Below the pieces are notes generated by a model. The model was not told where the DNA came from. It did no database searches and saw only the letters and a list, made by a program, of their open reading frames with translations. A DNA stretch of 64,000 nucleotides from Chitinophagaceae bacterium (GTDB taxonomy: Bacteria; Bacteroidota; Bacteroidia; Chitinophagales; Chitinophagaceae), in NCBI GenBank assembly GCA_016710745.1, contig JADJVB010000010.1, positions 124,001-188,000 on the forward strand, in the 5' to 3' direction. Position 1 is the stretch's first letter. The number at the start of each line of letters is the position of its first letter. Position numbers and translations under genes: made by a program. Shown piece by piece: positions 1-10,606 of this stretch.

Positions 1-2046
1 GATGAACGTCTTTGGGGCAGAGGAAGCGACTTTGCAGAGGTTCGTGTTGATCCAAAAAATGCTGATATTGTTTATACGGCCGATGTGGTGGTTTGGAAAA
101 GTACCGATGGCGGAAATAACTGGGCCGCTTTTCGTGGCGCACCGGGTGGCGATGATTACCACCGTATCTGGATCAATCCGGATAATTCAAACATCATGCT
201 TATCGCCAGCGACCAGGGTGCTATCATTACGGTTAATGGTGGTGAAACTTTTAGCAGCTGGTATAATCAACCAACCGCACAATTTTACCATGTTAGTGCC
301 GATAATGATTTTCCATACAACGTATATAGCGGCCAGCAGGAAAGCGGCAGCGTGGGCATTGCGTCCCGTGGCAACAGCGGACAAATAACCTACCGCGACT
401 GGCAGCCGGTGGCAGCAGAGGAATATGGCTATGTGGTTGCCGATCCGTTGAATCCAAACATCGTGTATGGCGGCAAGATCTCGAAGTTTGATAAACGTAC
501 CGGACAATCGCAAAATATTTCCCCGGAAGCAGTGCGTAGTGGAAAATATCGTTTTATAAGAACAGCTCCTGTTCTCTTCAATCCCATTGATAAAAAAACA
601 CTGTACTATGCCGGTAACGTGTTGTTTAAAACGATCGATGGTGGCAACAAATGGGATATTATCAGTCCGGATTTGAGCAGAGAGCGTTGGGATGTACCGG
701 AAAGCGTTGGGATTTTTACAAAACAGGATCCCGATAAATATCGGGAGAAAAAAATGCCAAGACGTGGTGTAATTTATACCGTGGCGCCCAGTTATGTTGA
801 TATCAATACCATCTGGTGTGGTACTGATGATGGCCTGATACAGGTGACCAAAAACGGTGGTAAAAGCTGGACAAATGTTACCCCTCCCGCCATCACCAGC
901 TGGAGCAAGGTTTCCCTGATGGATGCCAGCCATACCGATGCCAACACAGCATATGCAGCCGTGAACAGGATCAGATGTGATGATCAACGTCCGCATATTT
1001 ATAAAACAACCGATGGCGGTAAAACATGGACTGAAATTGTAAACGGTTTACCCAATGACCCCATTAATGTAATTAAAGAAGATCCGGTAAGAAAAGGATT
1101 ATTATTTGCCGGCAGTGAAAGAGCCGTGTATGTTTCTTTTGATGATGGTGCCAACTGGCAAAGTTTAAGATTGAACATGCCGGCTACATCAATCCGGGAC
1201 CTGGTTATTAAAGATGATGACCTGGTCATTGGCACACATGGAAGAAGTTTCTGGATATTGGATGATATTACGCCGCTGCGTCAATTAAATAAACAGCTTA
1301 CGGGCCAGCCGGTTATTCTCTACAAACCACAAACAGCTACCCGTGTACGCTGGAGCATGTATCCCGATACGCCGTTGCCGCAGGAAGAGCCGGCAGGACA
1401 AAATCCGCCTGATGGTGCGATCATCAATTATTATCTAAGTAGTGATGCCTCCCCGTTTATAAAATTGGAGCTTGCAGATAAGGAGGGAACTGTAATTCGT
1501 GTCTATTCGTCAACTGATACTTTGTATGATATCCCGGCCAATAATGTACCCCCCTACTGGATCAGGCCGCAACAGGTCCTTTCGGGTAAAGCAGGCACCC
1601 ACCGGTTTACCTGGGATATGCATTACCAGCCATTGAATGTTCCGGTATCTTATCCCATTGGCGCCGTATATAGGAATACCCCACCGGATTACACATCGCC
1701 CTGGGTGATGCCTGGTATATATACGGTAAGATTAACCGTTGATGGAAAAAAATATGAACAGCCTGTAACGATACGGATGGATCCCCGTGTAAAAACAAAT
1801 TTGAAAGAACTTGAACTCCAACACAACCTGAGCCGTATCTGTCATAGTAATATTATCAGGTGCATGGTGCTGAAAGCCTCCGCAAAACCGGAGTTTCTGA
1901 AAGATGCGGATAAATATCTAAACCAGTTTACTTCGTTACAAAATATTTTGCAAGACAGTGATATGCCACCCACGACACAAACAGTAAATGCCGTAAACGA
2001 TACCATAGCCGGTTTTGAAATGGTATGGAAAAAATGGATGAATTAA
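1..2046 (+). CDS. BNR/VPS10-type (sortilin-like) beta-propeller protein, 5' end missing
   Basis: The 3' part of a large exported beta-propeller protein; frame 1 is already open at base 1, so the start lies outside the window. The ~680 visible residues carry Asp-box/BNR motifs (STDGGNNW, TIDGGNKW, TKNGGKSW, TTDGGKTW, SFDDGANW), each marking a propeller blade. They end in the GTHGRSFWILDD segment common in Bacteroidota proteins annotated as VPS10/sortilin or 'glycosyl hydrolase'. The last ~250 residues look like an Ig/FlgD-like beta domain (GTHRFTWDMHY). No type IX sorting tail is visible at the C-terminus. Substrate and enzymatic activity cannot be told; a degradative or scaffold role outside the inner membrane is inferred from the family. 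It converges on the adhesin gene downstream, with a shared hairpin terminator between them. Confidence 0.85.
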   Translation, partial: DERLWGRGSDFAEVRVDPKNADIVYTADVVVWKSTDGGNNWAAFRGAPGGDDYHRIWINPDNSNIMLIASDQGAIITVNGGETFSSWYNQPTAQFYHVSADNDFPYNVYSGQQESGSVGIASRGNSGQITYRDWQPVAAEEYGYVVADPLNPNIVYGGKISKFDKRTGQSQNISPEAVRSGKYRFIRTAPVLFNPIDKKTLYYAGNVLFKTIDGGNKWDIISPDLSRERWDVPESVGIFTKQDPDKYREKKMPRRGVIYTVAPSYVDINTIWCGTDDGLIQVTKNGGKSWTNVTPPAITSWSKVSLMDASHTDANTAYAAVNRIRCDDQRPHIYKTTDGGKTWTEIVNGLPNDPINVIKEDPVRKGLLFAGSERAVYVSFDDGANWQSLRLNMPATSIRDLVIKDDDLVIGTHGRSFWILDDITPLRQLNKQLTGQPVILYKPQTATRVRWSMYPDTPLPQEEPAGQNPPDGAIINYYLSSDASPFIKLELADKEGTVIRVYSSTDTLYDIPANNVPPYWIRPQQVLSGKAGTHRFTWDMHYQPLNVPVSYPIGAVYRNTPPDYTSPWVMPGIYTVRLTVDGKKYEQPVTIRMDPRVKTNLKELELQHNLSRICHSNIIRCMVLKASAKPEFLKDADKYLNQFTSLQNILQDSDMPPTTQTVNAVNDTIAGFEMVWKKWMN

Positions 2047-2070
2047 AAAAATAAAGACAAAATAAAAAAA

Positions 2071-2095
2071 ACCGTCCAGCCTGAGGCTGGACGGT
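2071..2095. terminator. Bidirectional intrinsic terminator
   Basis: Perfect 11-bp stem (ACCGTCCAGCC / GGCTGGACGGT) with a 3-base loop, preceded by an A-run and followed by TTTT, so it can terminate both the plus-strand propeller gene and the minus-strand adhesin. A second copy lies at 10553-10577 below the adhesin paralogue. Confidence 0.85.
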
Positions 2096-2124
2096 TTTCA
2101 TTTATTGTGATCCGATTGGTTATT

Positions 2125-5100
2125 TTACTGTGTGATCACTTTACCTGTTGCCAACACAAATTCGCCGGTGGCATCGGTTACCATCACAAAATAAGTACCC
2201 TTGCCCAGGTTACGGATATCTACATCCATCGCACTGTATGGCGCCGTGATCGGGAAGGTTTTATCATACACTTTTTGTCCAAGTGCACTGAATATCACCA
2301 AATGACGCAATGCACCATAGTTCTGGTAATTGCTGAAGAACCTCACTTTGAACGCACCGTTGTTTGGATTAGGTGAGATGAACAACTGGTTCGAACTTTC
2401 TGTGGTAATAGCCACCGCATTCGATAAGGCTGTACAGCCCGCTCCCGTGGTTACCCGAACCGTGTATACTCCCAGTTTGTCGATGTCTACAACTAAGGTT
2501 GTTGACGTAGCGCCAGGCACCACCACATCATTCCTGTACCAGGTGATCGTTGTACCCGTTGCCGGTGACACCGCCGCGGTTAAGGTGGTCGTTTGTCCCG
2601 GACGGCTGAGTACCGTTCCCGGTGAAGCCGACAGGCTTACCGTTGGTTGTACGTTTACCGTTACCGATACACTAACACAGGTGGTTGTGTTACAGGTTCC
2701 TTCTGCTCTTACAAAGTAAGTAGTCGTTGCACTTACCGGAATCGTGATCGTGGCACCGGTACCTACTAATGTTCCACCACATGATCCGCTATACCATTTC
2801 CAGCTCGCTCCACTTCCCAGTGAACCACCCGTTACCGCTAAGGTTACTGAGCCTGGTCCGCACAGTGATGATGGCGTGGCCGTGGCTGCTGTAGCTGCCG
2901 TTGACAGCGACTGAACCGTAATGCTGGTGGTGGCTGTTACTACAGGGCATCCGCCGCCCGCTGCTAAGGTATAAGTTACCGTATAGGTGCCAGGGGTACT
3001 GGTGCCCAGGGTTACGGTTCCTGTTGTTGGACTAATGCTTAAGCCTGCTGGTGCTGCTGAGTAGGTTCCGCCTGCATTACCTGTTCTGGTAACATTAACC
3101 GTGTTTGGTACTGCATTCTGGCAGAATGGATTGCCTGCATAGGTTATTGTGGCTGTCGGTAAGGTGGTTATGGTGATGGAAGTTGTTGCTGTTACAACCG
3201 GACATCCGCCACCCGCTCCAATGGTATAGGTAACCGTATAGGTGCCGGCTGTGCTGGTGCCCAATGTTACGGCACCTGTTGTGGCACTTATCGTTAAGCC
3301 TGCCGGTGCTGCGCTGTAGGTGCCACCTGCTGTACCTGTTCTGGTTACATTGGCGGTGCCTGCATTGGAGCAATAAGGACTACCGGTGTACGCTATCGTG
3401 GCTGCCGGTAAGGCGGTTATCGTGATCGTTGTTGTTGTAGTGTACGTAGGACATCCGCCTGCTGCCAGTACCGTGTAGGTTACCGTGTAAGTACCCGGTG
3501 TACTGCTACCCAGCGTTATTGCGCCCGTTGTTGGATTGATCGTTAAGCCCGCTGTTGAACTGTAGGTTCCGCCGCCGGGTGTTCCCGTAAGCGTTACACT
3601 CGCTGTTCCTGCATTGGAGCAGTATGGACTGCCGGTGTATGCGATCGTGGCTGTTGGTGCTGCCGTGATCGTGATCGTTGTTGTTGTTATTGTGATGCCA
3701 CAACCGCCTGAGGCCGGTACCGTGTAGGTTACTATATATGTTCCTGGCGTGCTTCCACCTAAGTTAACAGCGCCCGTGGCAGGGGTAATACTTAAGCCTG
3801 CCGTTGAACTGTAGGTTCCGCCCGGGGTACCAAATCTGGTTACATTGGCTGTTCCGGCATTTGAGCAATATGGATTGCCGGCATAGAAGATGATGATATT
3901 GGGTGCTGCTGTAATGGTGATTGTGGTGGTGGTTGACACTGCTGGACATCCGCCTCCGGATGCAATCGTGTAAGTAACTGTATACGTACCAGGGGTGCTC
4001 GTTTGTGGCGATACCGTACCGGTTGCCGGGTCTATCGTTAAGCCGGCCGGTGCGGCACTATAGGTTCCGCCGGCTGTGCCCGTACGGGTAACCGGTGCCG
4101 ATACTACCGTTGCGCAGTATGGTGAGCCTGTATAAACGATCGTTGCCGATGGTAAAGCTGTTATTGTTATCGTAGTACTGGTTGAAACTGCCGGACATCC
4201 GCCTGCTGCTACAAATGAATACGTAACCGTGTAGGTTCCAGGAGCGCTGGTACCCAGGGTAACTGCGCCTGTTGCAGAGTTAATTACTAAACCACCAGGT
4301 AGTGCGGAGTAAGTTCCACCGGCTGTACCGGTTTGGGTTACGTTGGCTGTTCCTGCGTTTGAGCAATACGGTGAGCCTGAATAAACGATCGTTGCTGATG
4401 GTAAAGCTGTTATTGTTATCGTAGTACTGGTTGAAACTGCCGGACATCCACCCGCCGCTGCAATGGTATAAGTAACAGTATAAGTACCGGGGACACTGGT
4501 GCCCAGGGTTACGGTTCCTGTTGTTGGACTAATGCTTAAACCTCCAGGCACTGCGCTATATGTACCGCCTGCAGTACCTGTTTGGGTTACTGTAGCTGTA
4601 CCTGCATTTTGGCAATATGGATTGCCTGCATAGCTGATTGTAGCATTTGGAGCAGGATTCACAGTAATTGTAAAAATAGATGGGGTACCCACACAACTAA
4701 TTCCGCCATTGGAATAGGTAGGCGTAACCGTAATTATTGCTGTTACCGGAGATGGAGTTGCATTAGTTGCCGTAAATGGCGAAATATTACCCGTACCATT
4801 TGCTGCAAGGCCAATGCTTGTTGTATTATTTACCCAGTTATAAACTATGGTGCCGCCTACTGTTGGACTTGTAAATAATACCGCTGATGTTAGCAAACCA
4901 TCACAAAGCAATTGGTTAGATGGCTGATTAACAGTTGACAAAGGGTTAACGGTTACAGTAGCAGTAATTGGAGCTCCAACACAAGTACCAGAAGCAGGTG
5001 TTATTGTAAAAGTTACAATAACAGGGGCGCCCGTTAAATTAGTTAAAGTGCCATTTATATCACCTGTTCCATTGGCGGCAATTCCTGTTACGGTGACAGT

Positions 5101-8100
5101 ATTATCCCTCGTCCAGCTATATATAGTTCCGCCAACATTACTGGTTAGTACAATCGTTGTAATTGACGCGGCCGAACAAACAGTTTGCGACGAAGGTGTG
5201 GCTGAGGCCGTTACCGGTGGACCCGATGTGATCGTAAAACTTGTAGAAGCCGTACATCCGTTTGCGTCAGTTACGGTGCATGTCCAGGTACCGGCGGTTA
5301 AGCCCGTTACACTGGTTGTTCCGTCTCCAACAGGATTGCCCGGTGTCCAGTTGTATGTATAAACCGGTGTGCCACCAGTTGCTGCATTTACACTGGCCGC
5401 TCCGGTTGCACCGCCAAAACAGGCGATATTGGTTTGAGATAAAGGCGTTACCGCAAGCGCAGCGGCTGGTTGCGTAATGGTAAAAGTTCGAACCGCAGTA
5501 CATCCATTCGCATCGGTAACGGTGCATGTCCAGGTACCAACGGTTAAGCCAGTTACACTGGTTGTTCCATCACCGGTTGGATTACCGGGTGTCCAGTTAT
5601 AAGAATATCCAGGAGTGCCACCCGTTGGTGTATTTATGCTGGCTGCTCCGGTTGCACCGCCAAAACAGGCGATATTGGTTTGAGATAAAGGCGTTACCGC
5701 AAGCGCAGCGGCTGGTTGCGTAATGGTAAAAGTTTGAACCGCAGTACATCCGTTCGCATCGGTTACGGTGCATGTCCAGGTACCAGCGGTTAAGCCCGTT
5801 ACACTGGTTGTTCCGTCTCCAACAGGATTGCCCGGTGTCCAGTTATATGTATACCCCGGCGTGCCGCCTGTTGCTGCATTTACACTGGCTGCTCCATTGC
5901 TGCCCCCAAAACAACTTACATTGGTTTGAGATAAAGGCGTTACCGCAAGCGCAGCGGCTGGTTGCGTAATGGTAAAAGTTTGAACCGCCGTACATCCGTT
6001 GGCATCGGTTACGGTGCATGTCCAGGTACCAGCGGTTAAGCCCGTTACACTGGTTGTTCCGTCTCCAACAGGATTGCCCGGTGTCCAGTTATATGTATAC
6101 CCGGGCGTGCCGCCTGTTGCTGCATTTACACTGGCTGCTCCATTGCTGCCCCCAAAACAACTTATATTGGTTTGAGATAAAGGCGTTACCGCAAGCGCAG
6201 CGGCTGGTTGCGTAATGGTAAAAGTTTGAACCGCAGTACATCCGTTCGCATCGGTTACGGTGCATGTCCAGGTACCAACGGTTAAGCCAGTTACACTGGT
6301 TGTTCCATCACCGGTTGGATTACCGGGTGTCCAGTTATAAGAATATCCAGGAGTGCCACCCGTTGGTGTATTTATGCTGGCTGCTCCGGTTGCACCGCCA
6401 AAACAGGCGATATTGGTTTGAGATAAAGGCGGTACCGCAAGCGCTGCCGCTGGCTGGGTAATGGTAAACGTTCGAACCGCAGTACATCCGTTCGCATCGG
6501 TTACGGTGCATGTCCAGGTACCGGCGGTTAGGCCCGTTACACTCGCTGTTCCATCACTGGCCGCTCCGGTTGCACCGCCAAAACAGGCGATATTGGTTTG
6601 AGATAAAGGCGTTACCGCAAGCGCAGCGGCTGGTTGCGTAATGGTAAAAGTTTGAACCGCAGTACATCCGTTCGCATCGGTTACGGTGCATGTCCAGGTA
6701 CCGGCAGTAAGGCCCGTTACACTCGCTGTTCCATCTCCCACAGGGTTACCCGGTGTCCAGTTGTATGTATAAACCGGTGTGCCACCAGTTGCTGCATTTA
6801 CACTGGCCGCTCCGGTTGCACCGCCAAAACAGGCGATATTGGTTTGAGATAAAGGCGTTACCGCAAGCGCAGCGGCTGGTTGTGTAATGGTAAAAGTTTG
6901 AACCGCAGTACATCCGTTCGCATCGGTTACGGTGCATGTCCAGGTACCAACGGTTAAGCCAGTTACACTGGTTGTTCCATCACCGGTTGGATTACCGGGT
7001 GTCCAGTTATAAGAATATCCAGGAGTGCCACCCGTTGGTGTATTTATGCTGGCCGCTCCGGTTGCACCGCCAAAACAGGCGATATTGGTTTGAGATAAAG
7101 GCGTTACCGCAAGCGCAGCGGCTGGTTGCGTAATGGTAAAAGTTTGAACCGCAGTACATCCGTTCGCATCGGTTACGGTGCATGTCCAGGTACCGGCGGT
7201 TAAGCCCGTTACACTGGTTGTTCCGTCTCCAACAGGATTGCCTGGTGTCCAGTTATATGAATAAGGTGCTGTGCCGCCCGTTGCTGCATTTACACTGGCT
7301 GCTCCATTGCTGCCCCCAAAACAACTTACATTGGTTTGAGAAGCCGGATTTAAAGTTATTGTGGGACAGGAACTGATAACCAGGTTATACGTTGCGCTGG
7401 TACCTGTACACAAGCCTGCATCGGTTGCCGTTACTACAATTGGAAAGGTACCCGTAACAGTTGGGGTACCGCTAAGCACACCAGCTGTTGAAAGGGTTAT
7501 GCCTGACGGCAAAGAACTCACAGTGGTGTATGTATAAGGCCCGGTGCCCCCCGATGCCGAAAAAGACTGATTAAATGGTAAGCCCTGTAAACCTGTGGTT
7601 ACAGCAGGGTTGGTAACAGTGATGGTTGGGCATGCCAAACATAAAGCACCATCCGATAAAGTCTGTATCTCGACTGCTGATAAAGCCCTGTTATATATCC
7701 TCAGTTCATCAATCTTACCCCCAAACGGATTATACCGGGGTGGCGAAAAGCCCGAAAAAGTCATTGCGCCGGCTTGTAAATTAAGCGGATAACTTGGGGC
7801 CGTTGTACCTTCTGTGGTCGAAAGCCGGAAAACCCCATCTATATATAGTGAAATAGTACCATTATTTCTTACTGCTGTGGCATGGTGCCATACCCCAGTG
7901 GTGAACGCTGTTGCAGCTGTACTGCCAACTGAAGCATTTTTATAATTGAATTGTAAATTATAGGTGACCCCTCCATTCGTTGACCATAGCCAAACGCCCC
8001 AACCTCCATAATTCAGGCAATTATCAACCAGGCCGCCTGTAGTGCTTCCGTTAAAAAAAAAGCTGAAGCCCACTGTAAAGTTCTGGGACCCGGTAAAGTC

Positions 8101-8349
8101 AAAATTACCATTATCAACAAAATCGATGTAAGAATTAACATTTCCCTGGAACTGAACGGCCGCATTTGAGGCAGCACAGGCATTGGTTGTGAAACTGGTA
8201 CTTACCCCGGTAGCCGTAGCAGCAGCTGAGCCCGAATTAATGTAGTTGTTACTAAAAGGCCAGTAACCGATTAGCCCCACTGTGCTGGGCTGCGCTTTGG
8301 CGCTGATTGTACATAACAACACGATGCTGAAAAATAAAGATCTTAACAT
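2125..8349 (-). CDS. Giant multidomain surface adhesin with SprB repeats and T9SS sorting domain
   Basis: Secreted protein of ~2074 residues. The chosen start (8349) gives a signal peptide MLRSLFFSIVLLCTISAKAQ; an in-frame ATG 17 codons upstream would place charged residues before it. Order: LamG/jelly-roll lectin-like domain (~30-235, GLIGYWPF...KIDELRIYNRALS), a putative Ig domain (~240-325), nine SprB repeats (~326-1040; CFGG...TVTDANGC, unit 82 residues/246 bp), PKD-like domains (~1040-1235), seven ~80-residue repeats (Y.G.PYC...GTYTVTYT), Ig-like units, and a C-terminal type A sorting domain (FISPNPNNGAF...GTYFVMV). SprB repeats belong to the gliding adhesin family; a role in adhesion, gliding or polymer binding at the outer surface is inferred. 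One SprB repeat is internally deleted (see findings). The last ~2 kb is nearly identical to the paralogue at 10607-16694. Confidence 0.92.
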   Translation of the reverse strand: MLRSLFFSIVLLCTISAKAQPSTVGLIGYWPFSNNYINSGSAAATATGVSTSFTTNACAASNAAVQFQGNVNSYIDFVDNGNFDFTGSQNFTVGFSFFFNGSTTGGLVDNCLNYGGWGVWLWSTNGGVTYNLQFNYKNASVGSTAATAFTTGVWHHATAVRNNGTISLYIDGVFRLSTTEGTTAPSYPLNLQAGAMTFSGFSPPRYNPFGGKIDELRIYNRALSAVEIQTLSDGALCLACPTITVTNPAVTTGLQGLPFNQSFSASGGTGPYTYTTVSSLPSGITLSTAGVLSGTPTVTGTFPIVVTATDAGLCTGTSATYNLVISSCPTITLNPASQTNVSCFGGSNGAASVNAATGGTAPYSYNWTPGNPVGDGTTSVTGLTAGTWTCTVTDANGCTAVQTFTITQPAAALAVTPLSQTNIACFGGATGAASINTPTGGTPGYSYNWTPGNPTGDGTTSVTGLTVGTWTCTVTDANGCTAVQTFTITQPAAALAVTPLSQTNIACFGGATGAASVNAATGGTPVYTYNWTPGNPVGDGTASVTGLTAGTWTCTVTDANGCTAVQTFTITQPAAALAVTPLSQTNIACFGGATGAASDGTASVTGLTAGTWTCTVTDANGCTAVRTFTITQPAAALAVPPLSQTNIACFGGATGAASINTPTGGTPGYSYNWTPGNPTGDGTTSVTGLTVGTWTCTVTDANGCTAVQTFTITQPAAALAVTPLSQTNISCFGGSNGAASVNAATGGTPGYTYNWTPGNPVGDGTTSVTGLTAGTWTCTVTDANGCTAVQTFTITQPAAALAVTPLSQTNVSCFGGSNGAASVNAATGGTPGYTYNWTPGNPVGDGTTSVTGLTAGTWTCTVTDANGCTAVQTFTITQPAAALAVTPLSQTNIACFGGATGAASINTPTGGTPGYSYNWTPGNPTGDGTTSVTGLTVGTWTCTVTDANGCTAVRTFTITQPAAALAVTPLSQTNIACFGGATGAASVNAATGGTPVYTYNWTPGNPVGDGTTSVTGLTAGTWTCTVTDANGCTASTSFTITSGPPVTASATPSSQTVCSAASITTIVLTSNVGGTIYSWTRDNTVTVTGIAANGTGDINGTLTNLTGAPVIVTFTITPASGTCVGAPITATVTVNPLSTVNQPSNQLLCDGLLTSAVLFTSPTVGGTIVYNWVNNTTSIGLAANGTGNISPFTATNATPSPVTAIITVTPTYSNGGISCVGTPSIFTITVNPAPNATISYAGNPYCQNAGTATVTQTGTAGGTYSAVPGGLSISPTTGTVTLGTSVPGTYTVTYTIAAAGGCPAVSTSTTITITALPSATIVYSGSPYCSNAGTANVTQTGTAGGTYSALPGGLVINSATGAVTLGTSAPGTYTVTYSFVAAGGCPAVSTSTTITITALPSATIVYTGSPYCATVVSAPVTRTGTAGGTYSAAPAGLTIDPATGTVSPQTSTPGTYTVTYTIASGGGCPAVSTTTTITITAAPNIIIFYAGNPYCSNAGTANVTRFGTPGGTYSSTAGLSITPATGAVNLGGSTPGTYIVTYTVPASGGCGITITTTTITITAAPTATIAYTGSPYCSNAGTASVTLTGTPGGGTYSSTAGLTINPTTGAITLGSSTPGTYTVTYTVLAAGGCPTYTTTTTITITALPAATIAYTGSPYCSNAGTANVTRTGTAGGTYSAAPAGLTISATTGAVTLGTSTAGTYTVTYTIGAGGGCPVVTATTSITITTLPTATITYAGNPFCQNAVPNTVNVTRTGNAGGTYSAAPAGLSISPTTGTVTLGTSTPGTYTVTYTLAAGGGCPVVTATTSITVQSLSTAATAATATPSSLCGPGSVTLAVTGGSLGSGASWKWYSGSCGGTLVGTGATITIPVSATTTYFVRAEGTCNTTTCVSVSVTVNVQPTVSLSASPGTVLSRPGQTTTLTAAVSPATGTTITWYRNDVVVPGATSTTLVVDIDKLGVYTVRVTTGAGCTALSNAVAITTESSNQLFISPNPNNGAFKVRFFSNYQNYGALRHLVIFSALGQKVYDKTFPITAPYSAMDVDIRNLGKGTYFVMVTDATGEFVLATGKVITQ

Positions 8350-8725
8350 GCTTTCCTTTTTTATTAAAGTTTTTAAAAATCTGATACTTCCGGTTATCAC
8401 AAATAAGAGGTGGTATTAAACAACGGCAATCGCTCCCCCGTATAATGATATCGTTACCAAAGAACGAAACAAACAGGGTCTTTTTTGACCGTTTAAAAAC
8501 CTCTTTTGCCGGGTGAAATCACCCGCTGCATGCCACGAAATTTAATTTATTTGGGGGAGGGTACAAATCGAAAAGCGTATCGTTCTCTGCATATTACCAC
8601 CTGCTCAATTGTTAATCATATTGCACAAAAACAGATCTCCGTTACCGAAAGTATAAAAATATTTTAACTTTAGTAAAAAAATTTATCAATTATTTAAACC
8701 AACTCAATAAGGCCGGGTGCATACG
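8350..8725. other. Intergenic region upstream of the adhesin
   Basis: A+T-rich gap between the amidase stop and the adhesin start, both on the minus strand, so it should hold the amidase 3' end and the adhesin promoter. I see a 7-bp palindrome at 8510-8525 (CGGGTGAAATCACCCG) and a weak GGTC/GACC hairpin at 8477-8490, but no convincing TAnnTTTG box and no gene. Confidence 0.5.
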
Positions 8726-10455
8726 TTATTTACATCCATCCAAAAAATCCTTTATCCCCTGCACGATCTTTTCCGCCATCTGCTGCTGAAAGCTTTCATC
8801 CAGTATTTTCTCTTCTTCTGCCGGATTGCTTAAGAACAGCGCTTCAACCAACGCATTGGGATACTCGATCGGGCTGTTGAGCATAAAATTAAAACTGCCA
8901 TTATTGCCATAATCCTTCAAACCCAGATCCAGCATCCGTTTATGAATACCGTTGCTTAAATTTCTGAAACCAATATAGCGGTAAAAGGTACTGGTACCCT
9001 CCGAGCGGATGGGGTCGCCTGATGAATTCAGGTGAAAGCTGATCAATAGGTCGGGTAAACTATCGCGGTAAAATAATATCCGTTCCTTATTGTCAACAAA
9101 TTTTTCAGTGGTTCTCGTCATGATCACTTTGGCGCCTTCCTGCTCCAGCAATTTCTGCAGCTTCAGCGATACCGCCAATGCCAGCATTTTTTCTGAGGAG
9201 CCGGTTGGACCGCCGCCGCCGGTATTGCTGCCTCCATGGCCCGCATCCACCCCAATGATCATATTGGCCAGGTTTAATTTTTCGGGCTGGCGCCTCACTT
9301 TGATGATCAGCTTATTACCCTCGTAATAGATCATATGCCCCCAATGCTGTGGATGTTTCAGGTAGATGATGATGCGGAATACCTCGTCCTCCACCTGTTC
9401 GTAGGATACATTTTTTATTTCTTTTGCACTTTCCAGTTGGGTTATCCAGTTGGTATTATTGGTGGCGCCAAAAACATCCACTATAATTTTTGAAGGATCA
9501 ACTTCCTGAAAACTCTGATAGGGTAAACGCGCAGTCAAGCCCAGTTGCACATAATCAAAAGCACTGTCGCCGTAAACCGTCCATCGGTCGGTAAGCGATC
9601 CGGGCGTAAACGTTCCCTTGGGTAAAAAATCACGGCGTCATCATCAATAAAGGCCGTGCGGTATTTCGACAACCGTACTTTATACTGACTGCCCACTTTG
9701 CCCGTTACATTCAGTAAAACCAGGGAATCAAGATACCCGATCTTGGCGCCGCCGAGACGGTTATCGCCGAGGCCGAATAACAAATGGGCCAGTCTGCCTT
9801 TGGTAACGGCCACATTGGGTGCCAGCGGGCCAAACATACTCACCCAGTACCGGCTTTGTTTGGTTATCGATTTACCTTCCTTATCCGTAACCGTGATGTT
9901 TATTTTACTTACCAAAAAACTATCCGTTTCTTTCACCACATACTCCCCCTGGTAAATACCGGGTATTATTTTATCGGGCATTTCGTTCAATGGGATATGG
10001 TTATTGGCAACAACCGTACAACCGGGCAGCGCTTTTACTTTTAATTTTATCCTGTCGCCGGGCATTACAAACAAATTGCCTTCGGGATAGGTTTCGATGG
10101 AGGCGATATCCAATATTTTCAACGGTTCCGGTGGTTTGGGGACAGTATAATTATATGATATTTTTTTGCTGACAGATTTATCCGGTGCCGAAAATGCAAT
10201 GATATTAAGATCGGTATTGCCGGGTGCCAAATTAAGCTCATAGGCGAAGGCGCCGGAAGAATACACTTTCACTTCTTCCTTGTTGATATTGAGTTTACAG
10301 GTTTTGCAGGTGCTGCCGATGATAAACTGCCGCGATTCGTTTACATTAATCTCCGTTTTTCGTGGATCAACCAAACGGATAAACGGTTTTTCGGTGGTTT
10401 GTGCAGTTAATAAAAAACTGATGCAGGAAACCAAAATGCTGATCAAAAATTTCAT
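8726..10455 (-). CDS. N-acetylmuramoyl-L-alanine amidase (Amidase_3), one frameshift
   Basis: Zinc amidase that cleaves the stem peptide from murein; ~575 residues after repair. The signal peptide (MKFLISILVSCISFLLTAQT) is followed by ~300 residues of beta-rich N-terminal domains (AMIN/SH3-like) and a C-terminal Amidase_3 domain. Zinc and catalytic residues are visible: DAGHGG, the Glu in SSEK, SFHLNSS and the Glu in VEALFLSN. The gene is split because the A-run at 9624-9629 (T-run in the coding strand) is one base short. Adding one base joins AVIF to LPKGTFTPGSLTDRW and then to the VQLGLTARL segment. The role in cell-wall turnover or daughter-cell separation is inferred from the family. It sits between the two adhesins, on the same strand. 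Confidence 0.85.
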
Positions 10456-10482
10456 TTCGGAAAATTATAATAAAATACTCAA

Positions 10483-10540
10483 TTCGCAGGCAAGTCTCTG
10501 CCCCGGATATGGGTTCGGCTAAGCAGGATTCGCGTATGAA
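10483..10540. repeat. Dispersed hairpin repeat, family B
   Basis: About 58 bp with imperfect inverted ends (TTCGCAGGCAAGTC ... GATTCGCGTATGAA) and the interior CTCTGCCCCGGATATG. Closely matches 16983-17040; a partial copy is at 25400-25424. Confidence 0.6.
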
Positions 10541-10552
10541 CAAAATAAAAAA

Positions 10553-10577
10553 ACCGTCCAGCCTGAGGCTGAACGGT
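10553..10577. terminator. Intrinsic terminator below the second adhesin
   Basis: Same hairpin as 2071-2095 with one stem mismatch (GGCTGAACGGT), flanked by an A-run and TTTT. It was copied together with the adhesin 3' end. Confidence 0.8.
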
Positions 10578-10606
10578 TTTCATTTATTATGATGCGATTG
10601 GTTATT

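Noticed and set aside
5250..7380. Series of ~65-residue frames on the plus strand at 246-bp spacing
   Set aside because: They are antisense shadows of the SprB repeats; the repeat period creates them. His/Asn-rich frames at 3095-3949 and 11577-12431 are also shadows.
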